64,000 nt of DNA, taken from the NCBI RefSeq assembly GCF_042655435.1, contig NZ_JBHSMG010000001.1, forward strand, positions 868,001 through 932,000. The letters are read 5' to 3'. Every line of letters begins with the position of its first letter. Position 1 is the first letter of the stretch. The notes beneath the pieces were generated by a model that was not told the DNA's origin, ran no database searches, and saw only the letters and a list, made by a program, of their open reading frames with translations. The translations under genes and the position numbers were made by a program. Source of the DNA: Lysinimonas soli. Lineage in GTDB: Bacteria > Actinomycetota > Actinomycetes > Actinomycetales > Microbacteriaceae. This document shows, piece by piece, positions 7,869 to 17,547 of the stretch.

Positions 7869-8561
7869 TCACCGGGCGAGCGAGTAGCGGTTCTCGGGAC
7901 GACCCGTCGAGCCGTAGCGCAACTCGAGCTTGACGGCCTTGGTCTGCTCGAGCCGGGTGAGGTACCGCTGGGCGGTTGCTCGGCTGATCCCGACGATCGC
8001 GGCGACCTCCGACGCCGACAGGCTGCGGTCGCTGTGGGCCACCGCGTCGTAGATGAGCTGCAGGGTCGGGGCCAGGCGTCCGCCCGCCTCGCCCGAGGCC
8101 GCGGCGGGGACGGGCCTGAGCAGGTCGAACATGCGGTTCACCTCGTCTTGCGTCGCGTCATCCGGCCACTCGGAGATCAGCTGGTTCGCATGGCGGAAGG
8201 CCTCGAGTCGCTCCGCGAGCGCGGCGAATCCGAACGGCTTGACCAGGTAATGCATCGCCCCGAGCTGAACCGCCTGGCGCACCGTCGCGACGTCGCTCGC
8301 CGCCGAGATCACGATGACGGCGGGGGAGGAGGGGGTGCTGTGCAGGGTCCGGGCCACCTGGATGCCGTCGCCGTCGGGGAGGTAGATGTCCAGGAGGATG
8401 AGGTCGGGGTGCAGGCTGCCCGCCAGGCTGACGGCATCGGCCGCCGTGTGGGCCGTGCCGACCACGCGGAATCCGGGCACCCGCTCCACGAAGCCGACGT
8501 GCACGGCGGCGACCCGGTAGTCGTCGTCGACCACCAGGACGGTGAGCGCGTCGTCGTTCAC
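7869..8561 (-). CDS. CitB/DcuR-type response regulator
   Basis: This 230-residue protein pairs with the sensor kinase encoded just upstream. The receiver domain covers residues 7-120 with acidic residues in VVDDD, phospho-acceptor Asp58 in LILLDIYLPDGDG, and the conserved lysine in YLVKPFG. A linker and a C-terminal winged helix (ASEVAAIVGISRATAQRYLTRL) follow, as in the CitB/DctR/DcuR group. The start ATG overlaps the kinase stop by 4 nt (ATGA), so the two proteins are made in step. Members of this group usually activate uptake genes for organic acids. Here the likely target is the divergent ABC importer. Confidence 0.92.
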   Translation of the reverse strand: MNDDALTVLVVDDDYRVAAVHVGFVERVPGFRVVGTAHTAADAVSLAGSLHPDLILLDIYLPDGDGIQVARTLHSTPSSPAVIVISAASDVATVRQAVQLGAMHYLVKPFGFAALAERLEAFRHANQLISEWPDDATQDEVNRMFDLLRPVPAAASGEAGGRLAPTLQLIYDAVAHSDRSLSASEVAAIVGISRATAQRYLTRLEQTKAVKLELRYGSTGRPENRYSLAR

Positions 8562-10162
8562 TGCGGCGGTCCAGGGGTCAGCACGGTCGTGCGTGGAAGC
8601 AGCACCGAGAAGGTGGCACCGGGCCCCTCCGAGACCGTGACGGTTCCCCCGAGTTTGCTGACCGTGCCCTGGACGAGCGAGAGCCCCAGTCCGCTGTGAC
8701 GCACGAGGGTGCCGCGCTTGGTCGTGTAGCCGTTCTGGAAGATGTGCGGGGCGGCTCCCCGCGCGACGCCGGGCCCGTTGTCGGTGACACGCACCGTCAT
8801 CTCGCCCGCCGTTTCGACGACGCTGACCTCGACGCGGCGGGGCGACGGCGCCCCGACCAGCGCGTCGAAAGCATTGTCGATGAGGTTGCCGAGCACGGTC
8901 GTGAGGGCTTGCACGCGGTCGGGTGCGTCACCGAGTCGGGTGTCATCGGAGATGACGAACTCGATCCCGCGCTCGTTGGCCTCCGCGGCCTTGCCGAGCA
9001 TGAGTCCGACGATCTGGGGCGCGCCGATGTGCGTGCGCAGGGTCTGGTCCAGGTCGGCGGCGGTTCCCCGGATCTCGTTGAGGTACTGCAGCGCCTCGGC
9101 CGGACGATCGAGCTCCAGCAGGCCGGCGATCGCATGCATGCGATTCGAGAACTCGTGCTGCTGCGCCCGCATCGACTCGGTGAGGCTGCGTTCCCCGTCG
9201 AGCTCGCGGGTGAGGCCCTCGATGTCGGTGCGGTCGCGCAGCGTGATCACGGTGCCGTGCGGGCGATTGCCCAGGCTGACCGGCATTCGGTTGATGATCA
9301 GGCAGTGGTCGTCGGTGATGACGACATCGTCGCTGACGACCGTCGTTCCGGTGAGCGCGTCGCGCAGCTGACCGGGAGCCAGAACATCGCGAAGGCGGTG
9401 ACCGGTCGCGTTCGACGGCAGGCGCAGCAGGCGCTGGGCCTCGTCGTTCACGACGCTGATCCGACCGACCGGGTCGACGGCGATCACCCCTTCGCGGATG
9501 CCGTGCAGCGTCGCTTCGCGTTCCTGCAGTAGTCGGGCGATCTCGTCAAGCTCGAGCCCGAAGGTCCGGCGCTTCATGAGGCTGGCGAGACCCCAGGCGG
9601 CGAGGGCGCCGATGCCGAGCATGACCGCGAACCAGATGCCGTAGGAGGGCAGCTGATCGAGCAGCTCGGCCGAGACGGAGCTCTCGAGGATGCCGACCGA
9701 CACCTCGCCGACGAGCGCGCCGCTGGGTCCGTACAGGGGCGCTCGCGCGCTGGCGTTCGTACCCTCGGTGTCGTTGTTGATGCCGAGGTGCACATTGCCG
9801 TCGCTCACCAGGATCGGCTCGCCGACCTTCTTGCCGATCAGCTGTGGGTTGGGATGGGAGTGCCGAACCCGGTTCATGTCGATGAGCACGACGTATGACG
9901 CGCCGGTGCGCACCGCGGTGGAGTTCGCGAGGTCCTGTTCCTGGGCGGCGCAGCCCGGGTCATTGCCCGCCATGCACTGCCGGATGACCGGGTTTAGCGC
10001 GAAGGTCTCGGCGATCGCCGCGGCCCGGGTCTGATAGTCGTGGTCGAGGTGATCGCGAGCGGTCTGGGCGAACAACGCGAAACCGACCGCCAACGAGACG
10101 ACGAGGATCACCAATTGAGCCAGGAATATCTGGCTCGAGAGTTTTCTGATCCGCCGTCGCAT
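8558..10162 (-). CDS. CitA/DcuS/DctS-type sensor histidine kinase
   Basis: This 534-residue membrane sensor kinase has two transmembrane helices (about 15-37 and 175-200) flanking an extracytoplasmic PAS/Cache-like domain of about 135 residues. That domain includes YVVLIDMNRVRHSHPNPQLIGK, the signature of the CitA/DcuS family. A cytoplasmic PAS segment (VDPVGRISVVNDEAQRLL) follows, then the H-box QQHEFSNRMHAIAGLLEL and a HATPase domain (NLIDNAFDAL, VTDNGPGV, SGLGLSLVQG). The frame is open far upstream, but residues before the ATG at 10162 are antisense to the ABC ATPase and are not coding. CitA/DcuS relatives sense di- or tricarboxylates. The ligand here is unknown. Confidence 0.92.
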   Translation of the reverse strand: MRRRIRKLSSQIFLAQLVILVVSLAVGFALFAQTARDHLDHDYQTRAAAIAETFALNPVIRQCMAGNDPGCAAQEQDLANSTAVRTGASYVVLIDMNRVRHSHPNPQLIGKKVGEPILVSDGNVHLGINNDTEGTNASARAPLYGPSGALVGEVSVGILESSVSAELLDQLPSYGIWFAVMLGIGALAAWGLASLMKRRTFGLELDEIARLLQEREATLHGIREGVIAVDPVGRISVVNDEAQRLLRLPSNATGHRLRDVLAPGQLRDALTGTTVVSDDVVITDDHCLIINRMPVSLGNRPHGTVITLRDRTDIEGLTRELDGERSLTESMRAQQHEFSNRMHAIAGLLELDRPAEALQYLNEIRGTAADLDQTLRTHIGAPQIVGLMLGKAAEANERGIEFVISDDTRLGDAPDRVQALTTVLGNLIDNAFDALVGAPSPRRVEVSVVETAGEMTVRVTDNGPGVARGAAPHIFQNGYTTKRGTLVRHSGLGLSLVQGTVSKLGGTVTVSEGPGATFSVLLPRTTVLTPGPPQ

Positions 10163-10200
10163 CGTGCTGATTGTGACAGTTCCCCGGGCGGATTGCATGA

Positions 10201-10255
10201 GCGCAGAATGCGCAGAACCTCCGTCAAGGCGCACAACGGAGTTGATGGCGCACAA
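10201..10255. promoter_or_regulatory. Four GCGCA(G/C)AA repeats: candidate response-regulator operator
   Basis: GCGCAGAA occurs at 10201-10208 and 10210-10217, and GCGCACAA at 10229-10236 and 10248-10255. All are in the same orientation and start-to-start spacing is 9, 19 and 19 bp. The array lies between the divergent sensor-kinase and ABC-importer genes, where the partner response regulator would be expected to act. Confidence 0.5.
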
Positions 10256-10262
10256 GCGAGAC

Positions 10263-10280
10263 GGGGGCCCGAGGGCCCCC
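10263..10280 (+). promoter_or_regulatory. GC-rich stem-loop in the leader of the ABC operon
   Basis: GGGGGCCC-GA-GGGCCCCC is a perfect 8-bp inverted repeat ending 47 bp upstream of the ABC ATPase start. It could be a terminator/attenuator or a stabilising 5' hairpin. It lacks a following T tract. Confidence 0.4.
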
Positions 10281-10327
10281 ACACACTGTGTCTGCACCCG
10301 TACCGAAAGACAGAGAGGTCTTCGCTC

Positions 10328-11185
10328 ATGGCTGACATCAGTCCCGGCCGTCCACCCGGCATCGCCGATTCCCCCGCCGACGCGGCGCGGATCGACATCG
10401 TCGGCCTGACCAAGCGCTACCTGACGCCGAAGGGTGAGACCTTCACGGCCATCCACGACGTGAGCATGACCGTCGAGGCCGGGCAGTTCTGCGCGATCGT
10501 GGGCCCGACCGGCTGCGGCAAGTCGACGACCCTGGCCCAGGTCTCCGGACTGGAGCGGCCCAGCGGCGGCTCGGTGAGCGTCGGCGGCAAGCTCGTCGAG
10601 GGCATCACCAAGGGCGTCAGCTACATGTTCCAGGCCGACGCGCTCTTCCCGTGGAAGACCGTGCTCGACAACGTGATGGTCGGGCCGATCCTGATGGGCA
10701 CCTCCCCGCGGGAGGCCACCGCGCTGGCTCGCGACTGGCTTCGCCGGGTCGGCCTTGCCGGCTTCGAAGACCGCTACCCGCATCAGCTCTCCGGAGGCAT
10801 GCGCAAGCGCGTCGCCATGGCCGCGGCTCTGATCAACAACCCGCGGATCCTGCTGATGGACGAGCCGTTCGGCGCGCTCGACGTGCAGACCAAGGCGATC
10901 ATGCAGACCGAGTTGTTGCAGCTCTGGGAGGAGCTCCGCCCCTCCGTGCTCTTCATCACCCACGATCTCGACGAAGCGGTCGCCCTCGCCGACAAGGTCG
11001 TGATCATGACCAGCAGCCCGGGATCGGTCAAGAACGTCTTCGACATCAACCTTCCCCGTCCGCGTGGCGATGTGCAGGAGATCCGCCACGAGGAGCGCTT
11101 CCTCGAACTGCAGGGGCAGATCTGGCAGTCACTGAAAGAAGAAGTCACTCGCGCCTACGCGCAGACGGCGGGGGCGGCAGCATGA
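10328..11185 (+). CDS. ABC transporter ATPase, nitrate/sulfonate/taurine (SsuB/TauB) family
   Basis: This 285-residue ATPase powers the importer formed with the next two genes. It has Walker A GPTGCGKST (about residues 57-65), a Q-loop in MFQADALFPWK, signature LSGGMRKR, Walker B ILLMDEPFGALD, and switch histidine in FITHDLDEA. These are the sequence habits of the SsuB/TauB/NrtD group. The ATG at 10328 has an AGAGAGG Shine-Dalgarno; the longer open frame upstream is antisense to the kinase. The stop overlaps the permease start by 4 nt. Control by the divergent two-component system is likely. Confidence 0.93.
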   Translation: MADISPGRPPGIADSPADAARIDIVGLTKRYLTPKGETFTAIHDVSMTVEAGQFCAIVGPTGCGKSTTLAQVSGLERPSGGSVSVGGKLVEGITKGVSYMFQADALFPWKTVLDNVMVGPILMGTSPREATALARDWLRRVGLAGFEDRYPHQLSGGMRKRVAMAAALINNPRILLMDEPFGALDVQTKAIMQTELLQLWEELRPSVLFITHDLDEAVALADKVVIMTSSPGSVKNVFDINLPRPRGDVQEIRHEERFLELQGQIWQSLKEEVTRAYAQTAGAAA

Positions 11186-12054
11186 CCACGGCGAGCTACG
11201 GCACGTACGTCGCGCCGGATCAGGAAGTCGAACTCCAGCTCTCGGCCCGGCGGGCCCGCTCGCGCCGCACGGCGTGGATCCGCGTCGGTCAGGCGCTCGT
11301 GGCCGTGGTGGTGCTCGGTGGCTGGCAGTGGTTCACCGCGGTCGGCTGGGTCGACAAGTTCTTCTACGGGCAGCCATCCGGGATCTGGAACAGCCTGGTG
11401 CACCTCTTCACGGTGGGGACGGCCTTCGGCACCATCTGGGAGAACCTCTGGATCACGGTGCAGGAGGCGCTGTTCGGCTTCCTGCTCGGAACCCTGTTCG
11501 GCGTCGTCGTCGGGATCCTGCTCGGATCGAACCGCTACCTCGCCGCGGTCTTCGGACCGTACATCAAGATCGTCAACTCGATTCCCCGCATCATCCTGGG
11601 GTCGATCTTCATCGTGGCGTTCGGGCTCGGGGTGTTCCCGAAGGTCCTGCTCGCGGCGGTCCTCGTCTTCTTCGTGGTCTTCTTCAACGCCTTCCAGGGC
11701 GTGCGCGAGGTGGATCAGAACCTCGTCGCCAACGTGCGCGTGCTGGGGGCGTCGCCCCTGCAGGTCGCCCGCCACGTGACGATCCCGTCGGCCATGACCT
11801 GGATCATCGCGAGCCTGCACACGGCGTTCGGGTTCGCCATCATCGGTGCCCTCGTCGCCGAGGTGCTCGGCGCCCAGCACGGTATCGGGCTGATCATCAG
11901 TCAGGCGCAGGGCAGCTTCGATCCGGACACCGTGTTCGCCTGCATGGTGATCACGGCGGTGTTCACCCTCACCGCGGAGTACCTCATCACCCTGCTCGAG
12001 CGTTCGCTGCTGAAGTGGCGGCCGCCGAACCGCTCCGAGTCTCAAGCCATCTGA
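11182..12054 (+). CDS. ABC transporter permease, SsuC/TauC type
   Basis: This 290-residue inner-membrane permease is the channel subunit of the importer. About six transmembrane helices follow a charged N-terminus. The binding-protein-dependent transport motif sits in the cytoplasmic loop (VRVLGASPLQVARHVTIPSAMTWI, the EAA-type loop contacting the ATPase). Only one permease is encoded, so it should act as a homodimer, as in SsuC-type systems. The ATG overlaps the ATPase stop (ATGA), indicating translational coupling. Substrate is not deducible from the permease. Confidence 0.93.
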   Translation: MTTASYGTYVAPDQEVELQLSARRARSRRTAWIRVGQALVAVVVLGGWQWFTAVGWVDKFFYGQPSGIWNSLVHLFTVGTAFGTIWENLWITVQEALFGFLLGTLFGVVVGILLGSNRYLAAVFGPYIKIVNSIPRIILGSIFIVAFGLGVFPKVLLAAVLVFFVVFFNAFQGVREVDQNLVANVRVLGASPLQVARHVTIPSAMTWIIASLHTAFGFAIIGALVAEVLGAQHGIGLIISQAQGSFDPDTVFACMVITAVFTLTAEYLITLLERSLLKWRPPNRSESQAI

Positions 12055-12139
12055 GCATCACCCTCCCTCGTCGCGCCGCGCTCGGCCGCGACCGCAGACC
12101 CCCGAACCCTTCGGGGCCATCGAAAGGAACACCACAACC

Positions 12140-13225
12140 ATGATGAAACACAGCATCGTCGCTGTTGCCGTCACCGGAGTGATCGCACTCAGCCTCGCGG
12201 CCTGCAGCACGTCGGGAGGCGGCACGGGAGGCACCAGCGCGACCGCCATCCCGACCGTCAAGCTGATGGTCGGCGGCATCGACAAGCAGATCTACCTGCC
12301 CTACCAGCTCGCCCAGAACCTCGGTTTCTACAAGAAGTACGGCGTGAACGTCGAGCTCTCGACCGAGCAGAACGGCGGCGTCGGCGCCGAGGACGCGATG
12401 GCGTCGGGTCAGGTCGACATGGCGGGTGCCTGGTACGTGCACACGGTCGACTTCCAGACCAAGGGCAAGGACGTGATCGACATCGTGCAGCTCTCGGGCG
12501 CCCCCGGCGAGCGCGAGATGTGCAGCAACAAGAGCGGGGTGCACTCCGCGGGCGACTTCAAGGGCAAGACGCTCGGGGTCACCGACCTCGGATCGGGAAC
12601 CGACACGCTCACGCAGTTCCTCGCGTCGCAGAAGGGGATCGCGCACAGCGGCTACCACACCCTCGCGGTGGGGGCCGGAACGACGGCCATCGCGGCGATC
12701 CAGACCGGCACCGCCGACTGCGTCATGACGACGCAGCCCACGGTCGGCGCCCTGACGAGCAAGGGGCTGGCCTACACGGCCGTCGACCTGGCCACCGCAT
12801 CCGGCGCCACGAAGGCGCTCGGCGGCGACTGGCCCGCGGCGAGTGTTCTGGCGCAGGCGGATTGGGTGAAGTCCCATCAGGGCGCCGTTCAGAGCGTGGT
12901 CGATGCACTGGTCGCCACCTTGCACTGGATCAACACCCACTCGGCCACGGACATCGCCAACAAGCTGCCGGCCGACTTCGTGCAGAACGCCACCATCACC
13001 AAGGCGCAGTACATCGCCGGCCTGACCACCGACAAGGGTCAGTTCCTGCCCGACGGCATCATGCCCGCGGGCGGCCCGAAGGTGATCTTCTCGATGGAGA
13101 AGGCGCTCGGAGTCGACACCTCGAAGATCAGCATCGCGGGAACCTTCACCAACAAGTACACGCTCGCGGCCAACAAGCTCGAGGGCTTCACGGTCACGTC
13201 GACGCCGGCCGGTGCCGACGGGTAG
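12140..13225 (+). CDS. ABC transporter substrate-binding lipoprotein (NMT1/SsuA-like)
   Basis: This 361-residue lipoprotein should be anchored outside the membrane and deliver ligand to the importer. The signal peptide ends in lipobox LAAC (residues 19-22, Cys22 lipidated). The mature part reads QLAQNLGFYKKYGVNVELSTEQNGG near the start, the hallmark of the NMT1/THI5/SsuA fold, and has GVTDLGSGTDT and LAVGAGTTAIAAIQTG later. This family binds sulfonates, nitrate, pyrimidine thiamine precursors, aromatic acids and others, so ligand identity stays open. It is the last gene of the operon, with 85 bp after the permease and an AAAGGAAC Shine-Dalgarno. A strong terminator follows. Confidence 0.92.
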   Translation: MMKHSIVAVAVTGVIALSLAACSTSGGGTGGTSATAIPTVKLMVGGIDKQIYLPYQLAQNLGFYKKYGVNVELSTEQNGGVGAEDAMASGQVDMAGAWYVHTVDFQTKGKDVIDIVQLSGAPGEREMCSNKSGVHSAGDFKGKTLGVTDLGSGTDTLTQFLASQKGIAHSGYHTLAVGAGTTAIAAIQTGTADCVMTTQPTVGALTSKGLAYTAVDLATASGATKALGGDWPAASVLAQADWVKSHQGAVQSVVDALVATLHWINTHSATDIANKLPADFVQNATITKAQYIAGLTTDKGQFLPDGIMPAGGPKVIFSMEKALGVDTSKISIAGTFTNKYTLAANKLEGFTVTSTPAGADG

Positions 13226-13268
13226 TCATCCGCATATGCCGAGGCGGCCATGCCGGTACCGCCTCGCC

Positions 13269-13300
13269 GACGGCCCGCGTGGACATCCACGCGGGCCGTC
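13269..13300. terminator. Bidirectional terminator between ABC operon and PEP synthase
   Basis: A near-perfect inverted repeat (GACGGCCCGCGTG, 6-nt loop, CACGCGGGCCGTC) lies in the 82-bp gap between converging genes. Thirteen GC-rich base pairs make it a convincing two-way terminator despite little T tract. Confidence 0.8.
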
Positions 13301-13307
13301 GTGCGCG

Positions 13308-15692
<2,385 letters not shown>

Positions 15693-15803
15693 CGGGAGCT
15701 CCCTCGTACTCGGCGTCGACCTGGGCGACGCCGTCTCTGCGGCTACCGTACGTTCGGGGGGACCGGCCCCGATAGGGACTTCCGACCCGTCCGCAGACAG
15801 CGA

Positions 15804-15836
15804 GGTGCCCCGACCAGATCGACTGGTCGGGGCACC
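15804..15836 (-). terminator. Terminator of the PhoX-like gene
   Basis: GGTGCCCCGACCA (15804-15816) pairs perfectly with TGGTCGGGGCACC (15824-15836) around a 7-nt loop, 21 bp beyond the minus-strand PhoX-like stop codon. Thirteen base pairs with no gene between make termination the likely role. Confidence 0.8.
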
Positions 15837-15857
15837 GGTGCGGCGAACTCCCGAGGG

Positions 15858-17423
15858 CTAGTGGCCTCCGCGAGAGCCGTCGCCGAACGTCAGCTCCCAG
15901 GTGATGTTGTCACCGTGCTGCTGCGTCCAGAACGCGCGCCATCCGCCCGAACCGAGCCGGGGGAGCTGGGCGCCAAGGATCCCCGCGGTCGAGGGGTCGC
16001 CGTTGGAGACGTGGATGCCGGTGATCTCGTTGTCACCGTCGTTGTATCCCGGGCTGGTGTAGTGGTCGTACGTCGCCGACCCGTCGCGTCCTTCGCCGAG
16101 CCAGCGGACGATCGCGGGGGCCTTGTTGCTGCGGTCGTTCAGGGCGATCACATAGCCGGAATCGAGCAGATTGCGCTGCGTGTGCAGGCCGTCTCCGGCG
16201 TCTTCGACGACGAGCAGCTGGTCTTTCGACGCGAACGAGATGTTGTCGAGGCCGGTGTGCTGCACGTCGCCGAGGTACACCGGCGAGAGCGTGCCGGTGC
16301 TCGCGGTCGACGACTTCTGGCTCAGCTTGAAGACGCCGCCGAACGCGCCAGGCAGCTTGCTCGTCGCGCTGGTGTCGCCGGTCTCGGTGAAGTAGAACTC
16401 GCCGAAGTTGCTGCCGGGGCGGAACACGCCGTTCTCGGGCCGCTTGAACGGCGTCGCACCCGCTGCCGCAGCCGCGGCGGTCGAGGCGTTGCTCGTTCCG
16501 AGGGTGAGGGTCACCCATTTGGTCGAGAACGAGGCGCCGTAGCGGTGCAGCGCCGTGATGAACGGATCGGACGGGTTCGCGGCCAGCTGCTGCGCCGTCA
16601 CGGGCGAGCCGTTCGACCCGATGACCTGCAGCGCCTGCAGGGTGCCGCTCGACAGATCCGTGTTCTTGGTGGGCGTGAAGCGGTAGAGGTAGCTGTTGGG
16701 CACCTTGCCGCCCGAGGCGCCGGCGCCGCCGATGTCTTCGACCAGCCAGATGTTGCCCGCCGCATCGTTCTGGATTCCCTCATAGCCACCGGATCCGAGC
16801 GCCGTGAGCGGGGCCAGCTTGCCGTCGACCGCGTTCCCGCTGGCGTCGAGGGTGAGGGCGAAGACGCCGCCCTTGGGCGCGGAGGACTCGGCCGTCAGCA
16901 GGAGCTGGTGGGTGAAGGGGTCCCAGGTGATGCCGTCGAAGGTCGGAACCGCGGCGCCGTCGGTACGCGAATCCGCCATCAAGGTGACCCGCTTGCTGAG
17001 GTCGGGCTGGTCGAGGTCGATCCGGGTCACGTAGCCGCCGGGGCCGCCCTCGTGTCCCTGGAAGAGGTAGTGCTTGGCGCCGAAGACCAGGTAGACGTTC
17101 TTGTCGGGCTCGGTCTTGAAGGCCTCCTTCGGGTCCTGCGTCAGCGGGCCGCCCTGCGAGGTGTCGAAGCCGTAGTGGCTGACCCCTCCGTCGGCGTTGA
17201 CGAGCGGAAGCTGGCCGTACGCGACCGGGGTCTCCGAGATCCCCGTCGCGAGCACGTTCTGCTGGATGCCATAGGCGGGGTTCGCCGCCACGCCGACGAC
17301 GTCGAACGCGTTGGATCGGTGCGGGAGGTCGGCCGTCGCCGGCATGGATGCCGCGACCACCGCCGTCAATCCGAGTCCGAGCCCGACCGCTCCGGCAAGC
17401 CCGAATCTCATGGACTTCTTCAT
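15858..17423 (-). CDS. Secreted PhoX-like (DUF839-type) protein
   Basis: This protein of about 521 residues has an N-terminal signal peptide (MKKSMRFGLAGAVGLGLGL, then a hydrophobic core ending ASMPATA). The mature chain is a repetitive beta-propeller-type sequence. Its segments include GGYVTRIDLDQPD, TFDGITWDPFTHQLLLTAE, GGYEGIQNDAAGNIWLVEDIGG and YLYRFTPTKN, which resemble PhoX/DUF839 phosphatases. Those are calcium-dependent extracellular phosphoesterases. Unlike classic PhoX there is no twin-arginine in the signal, so Sec export is more likely and activity is uncertain. The ATG at 17423 has AGAGGAACC in front; the frame continues upstream without a better start. It could supply phosphate, but no Pho box was recognised. 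Confidence 0.65.
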   Translation of the reverse strand: MKKSMRFGLAGAVGLGLGLTAVVAASMPATADLPHRSNAFDVVGVAANPAYGIQQNVLATGISETPVAYGQLPLVNADGGVSHYGFDTSQGGPLTQDPKEAFKTEPDKNVYLVFGAKHYLFQGHEGGPGGYVTRIDLDQPDLSKRVTLMADSRTDGAAVPTFDGITWDPFTHQLLLTAESSAPKGGVFALTLDASGNAVDGKLAPLTALGSGGYEGIQNDAAGNIWLVEDIGGAGASGGKVPNSYLYRFTPTKNTDLSSGTLQALQVIGSNGSPVTAQQLAANPSDPFITALHRYGASFSTKWVTLTLGTSNASTAAAAAAGATPFKRPENGVFRPGSNFGEFYFTETGDTSATSKLPGAFGGVFKLSQKSSTASTGTLSPVYLGDVQHTGLDNISFASKDQLLVVEDAGDGLHTQRNLLDSGYVIALNDRSNKAPAIVRWLGEGRDGSATYDHYTSPGYNDGDNEITGIHVSNGDPSTAGILGAQLPRLGSGGWRAFWTQQHGDNITWELTFGDGSRGGH

Positions 17424-17547
17424 GGTTCCTCTTTCCCTCGAGTGAGCAGGGCGGATTCCGCCCCCCACGAGGGAAGCAGGCTCCCGTGTCGTCGAGGTGG
17501 GCTGAGGGTGAACGGCGGGTCAACAGGGCGCCGGACGGATGAGTCCG

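Noticed and set aside
10163..11089. 309-residue N-terminal extension of the sensor kinase
   Set aside because: This part is antisense to the ABC ATPase and lacks hydrophobic or domain structure. The kinase starts at ATG 10162 just before its first transmembrane helix.
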